The notes under the pieces were generated by a model. The model had not been told where the DNA came from, did not search any database, and saw nothing but the letters and a program-made list of their open reading frames with translations. Shown piece after piece: positions 5,230-5,302 of a stretch of DNA of 5,302 nucleotides. Each line of letters begins with the position of its first letter. The stretch's first letter is position 1. The position numbers and the translations under genes are program-made. Origin of the DNA: Planctomycetota bacterium (GTDB lineage Bacteria; Planctomycetota; B129-G9); the NCBI GenBank assembly GCA_030607235.1, contig JAUWEX010000110.1:1-5302 (forward strand), read 5' to 3'.

Positions 5230-5302
5230 GGAGTTCTTCCAGTGGAACATTGATATTATCGGAAGTGACGACGTGCTCGCCGATGCGGAGTGCATATTCA
5301 CC
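5111..5302 (-). CDS. Possible C-terminal fragment of a convergent gene (63 codons visible)
   Basis: The open minus-strand frame from 5302 to a TGA at 5113-5111 has no visible start. Its first 27 residues look protein-like (acidic and hydrophobic alternation, VPLEELPKP). The remaining 36 are cysteine-, arginine- and phenylalanine-rich, as expected for the antisense of ankyrin repeats. If real, either the gene overlaps the ankyrin gene tail to tail by 119 bases, or a rearrangement near 5215-5230 cut both genes. The family is not recognised. Confidence 0.2.
   Translation of the reverse strand, partial: GEYALRIGEHVVTSDNINVPLEELPKPAFLRLLCFFCRAAPRIKAWFFSYRLRLYRHPLRGVS
5230..5302. other. Right edge: 73 bases after the ankyrin stop, probably inside another gene
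   Basis: No terminator follows the ankyrin TAG. Three frames cross this stretch without a stop: two on the plus strand and one on the minus strand entering at 5302. The minus-strand frame reads GEYALRIGEHVVTSDNINVP and then LEELPKP, which looks like real protein. It then continues antisense into the ankyrin gene until a TGA at 5113-5111. The plus frame reading EFFQWNIDIIGSDDVLADAE is also plausible. The window ends too soon to decide. Confidence 0.35.

Overview
The window reads as an ordinary chromosomal segment from a moderately GC-rich bacterium. A Planctomycetota or related PVC-group member is my best guess. The main support is the small protein at 314-790, whose N-terminus (MPIQFNCPKC...CPGC) resembles the zinc-ribbon membrane proteins common in that group. 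This lineage call is an inference from style and is not proven.

Positions 1-3624 hold five genes, all on the minus strand and closely packed. In transcription order they are glutamyl-tRNA synthetase (gltX, 2299-3624), a PfkB/ribokinase-family sugar or nucleoside kinase (1381-2289), RNA 2',3'-cyclic phosphodiesterase (thpR/ligT, 822-1379), a zinc-ribbon membrane protein of unknown function (314-790), and the first 80 codons of recA (1-240, cut by the window edge). The gaps are 9, 1, 31 and 73 nt, so the first three genes are probably one transcript with translational coupling. The AT-rich 73-nt gap before recA may carry recA's own promoter. thpR close upstream of recA is a known bacterial arrangement (cinA-ligT-recA in Deinococcus). 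Here cinA is not adjacent, and an unknown membrane protein sits between thpR and recA.

Positions 3625-3945 are a divergent intergenic region. It carries a cluster of short GC-rich palindromes that look like REP/MITE-type repeat debris, then a good sigma-70-like promoter (TTGATT-N17-TATGAT) and a ribosome binding site for the plus-strand gene.

Positions 3946-5229 encode an exported protein made of about eleven ankyrin repeats plus a twelfth that is cut off in mid-repeat. Its reading frame ends abruptly. The last 73 bases of the window look like the edge of another gene, possibly one on the minus strand whose frame runs antisense into the ankyrin gene.

No mobile-element gene, CRISPR array, tRNA or rRNA was seen. 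I found no convincing new multi-gene system. The points most worth checking are the zinc-ribbon membrane protein in the recA cluster, the missing segment in GluRS, the palindrome cluster, and the broken 3' end of the ankyrin gene.
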